A stretch of 64,000 bases of DNA from Pseudomonas viridiflava (lineage in GTDB: Bacteria; Pseudomonadota; Gammaproteobacteria; Pseudomonadales; Pseudomonadaceae): the NCBI RefSeq assembly GCF_900582625.1, contig NZ_UTIQ01000327.1:434001-498000 (forward strand), in the 5' to 3' direction. Each line of letters begins with the position of its first letter. Positions within the stretch are counted from its first letter, which is position 1. The translations under genes and the position numbers were made by a program. The notes below the pieces were generated by a model that worked only from the letters and a program-made list of their open reading frames with translations, made no database searches and was not told where the DNA came from. This document shows positions 62,361-64,000 of this stretch, piece by piece.

Positions 62361-63926
62361 ATGCGCAACAATCAGCCCGTCACTCAACGTGAACGTACTT
62401 TCCCCGCTCAGCAGCGCCTGATCTCCACCACCGACCTTAAAGGCGAAATCACTTACGCCAACGACGCATTCGTGGAAATCAGCGGCTATTCCCGTGAGCA
62501 ATTGGTCGGTTCACCGCACAACATGGTGCGCCACCCCGACGTGCCGCCGGCGGTGTTTGCACACATGTGGACCACGCTAAAGTCGGGCCGGCCGTGGATG
62601 GGCATTGTCAAAAACCGTTGTGCCAGCGGCGACCATTATTGGGTGAACGCCTACGTCACGCCGGTGCTGGAAAACAGCCAGGTCATCGGTTTTGAGTCGG
62701 TACGCGTCAAGCCCACCGCCGAACAGATCCGTCGCGCCGAGGCGCTGTACAAGCGCATCAACAGTGGCAGCGCCGCGGTGCCGGCGAGCAACGTGTGGCT
62801 GCCCGTTCTGCAGAACTGGGTGCCGTTCATTCTGATCAGCCAGATCGGCTTTGTGATGGGCGCCTGGCTTGATTTCCACTGGGGCTTCCTCGCCGCAGCG
62901 GCGCTTTCCGTACCGCTGGGCTTGCTGGGCCTGAACTGGCAGCAACGCGGCCTGCGCCGCCTGCTCAAACTCGCCGAACAAAGCAACTCCGACCCGCTGA
63001 TCGCCACCATGTACACCGACAGCCGCGGCCCGCAGGCGCAGTTGGAACTGGCCATGCTCAGCCAGGAAGCGCGCCTGAAAACCTGCCTCACCCGCCTGCA
63101 AGACAGCGCCGAGCACCTGACCGAACAAGCGCGCCAGGCCGACACCTTGGCGCAAAACAGCTCCAAAGGCCTGGAACGCCAGCGCGTGGAAACCGAACAG
63201 GTGGCCACCGCCGTCAACGAAATGGCCGCCACCACGCTGGAAGTGGCCAGCAACGTAGCCCGCACCGCCATTGCCACCCAGGAAGCCAACCGCCTGACCG
63301 GCGAGGGCCGCAGCATTGCCGGCGAAACCCGCGAAGCGATTCAGCGTTTGTCCATTTCTGTAGGCGAAACCGGCGAAACCGTCACCCGCCTGGCGCAGGA
63401 CAGCAACGAAATCGGCGGCGTGGTTGATGTGATCAAAGGCATCGCCGACCAAACCAACCTGCTCGCCCTCAACGCCGCTATCGAGGCCGCGCGTGCTGGT
63501 GAAATGGGCCGTGGTTTCGCCGTGGTCGCCGACGAAGTACGCTCGCTGGCGCAACGCACCGCCGAATCAACCGGGCAAATTCACCAACTGATCGCCAAGC
63601 TGCAACGCACCGCTGAAGAAGCCGTGCTGACCATGGAAATTGGCCGCAAGCAGGCCGACGAAGGCGTGGAACGTGTGCTTAAAGCCGACCAGGCATTGGT
63701 CGGCATCAGCGAAGCGGTGGCCAACATTGCCGACATGGCGGACCAGATTGCCGCGGCGGCTGAAGAGCAAAGCGCGGTGGCGGATGAGATCAACCAAAAC
63801 ATCACCACCATTGCCCAGTTGGCGGACCAGACGTCCGGGGAAGCGCAGAACACGGCGCAGTTGAGCCGGGAGTTGACGGTGACGGCGCAGCGGCAATCGG
63901 CGTTGGTGGAGCGGTTTAATCGGTAG
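62361..63926 (+). CDS. aer: Aer-type aerotaxis/redox-sensing methyl-accepting chemotaxis protein
   Basis: 521 residues. N-terminal PAS domain (about 10-115; TDLKGEITYANDAFVEISGYSREQLVG is the FAD-PAS start), two close membrane helices (about 155-200, PFILISQIGFVMGAWLDFHWGFLAAAALSVPLGLLGL) with a short turn, no periplasmic domain, then HAMP-like and the MCP signalling domain with the conserved tip IEAARAGEMGRGFAVVADEVRSLAQR. It senses redox state for movement toward oxygen. No CheR pentapeptide at the end, as in Aer. Downstream of acnA, as in P. aeruginosa. Confidence 0.96.
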   Translation: MRNNQPVTQRERTFPAQQRLISTTDLKGEITYANDAFVEISGYSREQLVGSPHNMVRHPDVPPAVFAHMWTTLKSGRPWMGIVKNRCASGDHYWVNAYVTPVLENSQVIGFESVRVKPTAEQIRRAEALYKRINSGSAAVPASNVWLPVLQNWVPFILISQIGFVMGAWLDFHWGFLAAAALSVPLGLLGLNWQQRGLRRLLKLAEQSNSDPLIATMYTDSRGPQAQLELAMLSQEARLKTCLTRLQDSAEHLTEQARQADTLAQNSSKGLERQRVETEQVATAVNEMAATTLEVASNVARTAIATQEANRLTGEGRSIAGETREAIQRLSISVGETGETVTRLAQDSNEIGGVVDVIKGIADQTNLLALNAAIEAARAGEMGRGFAVVADEVRSLAQRTAESTGQIHQLIAKLQRTAEEAVLTMEIGRKQADEGVERVLKADQALVGISEAVANIADMADQIAAAAEEQSAVADEINQNITTIAQLADQTSGEAQNTAQLSRELTVTAQRQSALVERFNR

Positions 63927-63983
63927 GGTTGGGGCTCTTTGGGACTCTCGGCTTGCTTCAGACGGCGTTAGGCTTCAGATACT

Positions 63984-64000
63984 GGATTCCCGCTTTCGCG
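63984..64000. repeat. ATTCCCGC-type repeat, cut by the window end
   Basis: GGATTCCCGCTTTCGCG, beginning of a palindrome related to those at 1421 and 18334; the rest is outside the window. Confidence 0.6.

Overview
The window is a chromosomal segment from a gammaproteobacterium of the Pseudomonas group (Pseudomonadaceae). I infer this from gene neighbourhoods that, from memory, match Pseudomonas aeruginosa blocks: gltX with tRNA-Glu/Ala genes next to a LysR/EmrAB set; nhaB, enoyl-CoA hydratase, fimL, nudC; hmp(fhp), norR(fhpR), queD; a siroheme reductase with a DUF934 gene; the whole sdhCDAB-sucAB-lpd-sucCD cluster opposite gltA; and tusA, rlmM, acnA, aer. DUF1302/DUF1329 proteins, a small PA1571-type protein and many GTAGGAGCGGCTTTAGCCGC-type REP elements point the same way. 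The genus and species cannot be fixed from sequence reading alone. I see no plasmid, prophage, insertion sequence or CRISPR array; this is core genome with repeat-rich intergenic gaps.

Layout. 1-5.6 kb: dusC (cut by the window edge), a small exported protein, a thioesterase, a four-gene tRNA operon (Ala-Glu-Ala-Glu, read leftward), gltX and a LysR regulator. 5.7-16 kb: an EmrAB-type efflux pair, a DMT transporter, a two-helix membrane protein, a TauE/SafE-type transporter, then nudC-fimL-enoyl-CoA hydratase (leftward) and nhaB. 16-24.5 kb: a lysozyme-like orphan, fadL, patatin and alpha/beta hydrolase genes with a DUF5329 gene, then the nitric-oxide response pair hmp/norR and queD. 24.5-31 kb: a DUF1302/DUF1329 envelope pair, DUF3859, an exported amidohydrolase, OsmC and pirin. 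31-34 kb: a siroheme sulfite/nitrite reductase with its DUF934 partner, followed by a three-copy hairpin array. 34-47 kb: nine leftward TCA-cycle genes and divergent gltA. 47-58 kb: START protein, YkgJ, hydroxyisobutyrate-type dehydrogenase, exonuclease, ppnP, RhtA-like exporter, MsbA-like ABC exporter, NAD-kinase-like protein, PA1571-like peptide, pdxB and MATE pump. 58-64 kb: tusA-like, rlmM, acnA and the aerotaxis receptor aer.

How it works together. Citrate synthase, aconitase, 2-oxoglutarate dehydrogenase (E1, E2, E3), succinyl-CoA synthetase and succinate dehydrogenase are all encoded within 30 kb, with face-to-face promoters for sdh and gltA. Hmp detoxifies NO under the NorR-type activator read from the opposite strand; three NorR-type operators lie between them. 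Aer, which senses redox state for taxis, has a good match to a flagellar sigma-28 promoter.

Most interesting non-coding structure: three tandem 149-bp repeats between the DUF934 gene and sucD. Each contains a hairpin whose stem sequence differs completely between copies while pairing is kept, so selection or a copying mechanism acts on the fold rather than on the bases. Several other repeat families (REP pairs, a tandem ATTCCCGC-type array, a perfect 34-bp inverted repeat, AG-rich duplicated units) fill the remaining gaps.
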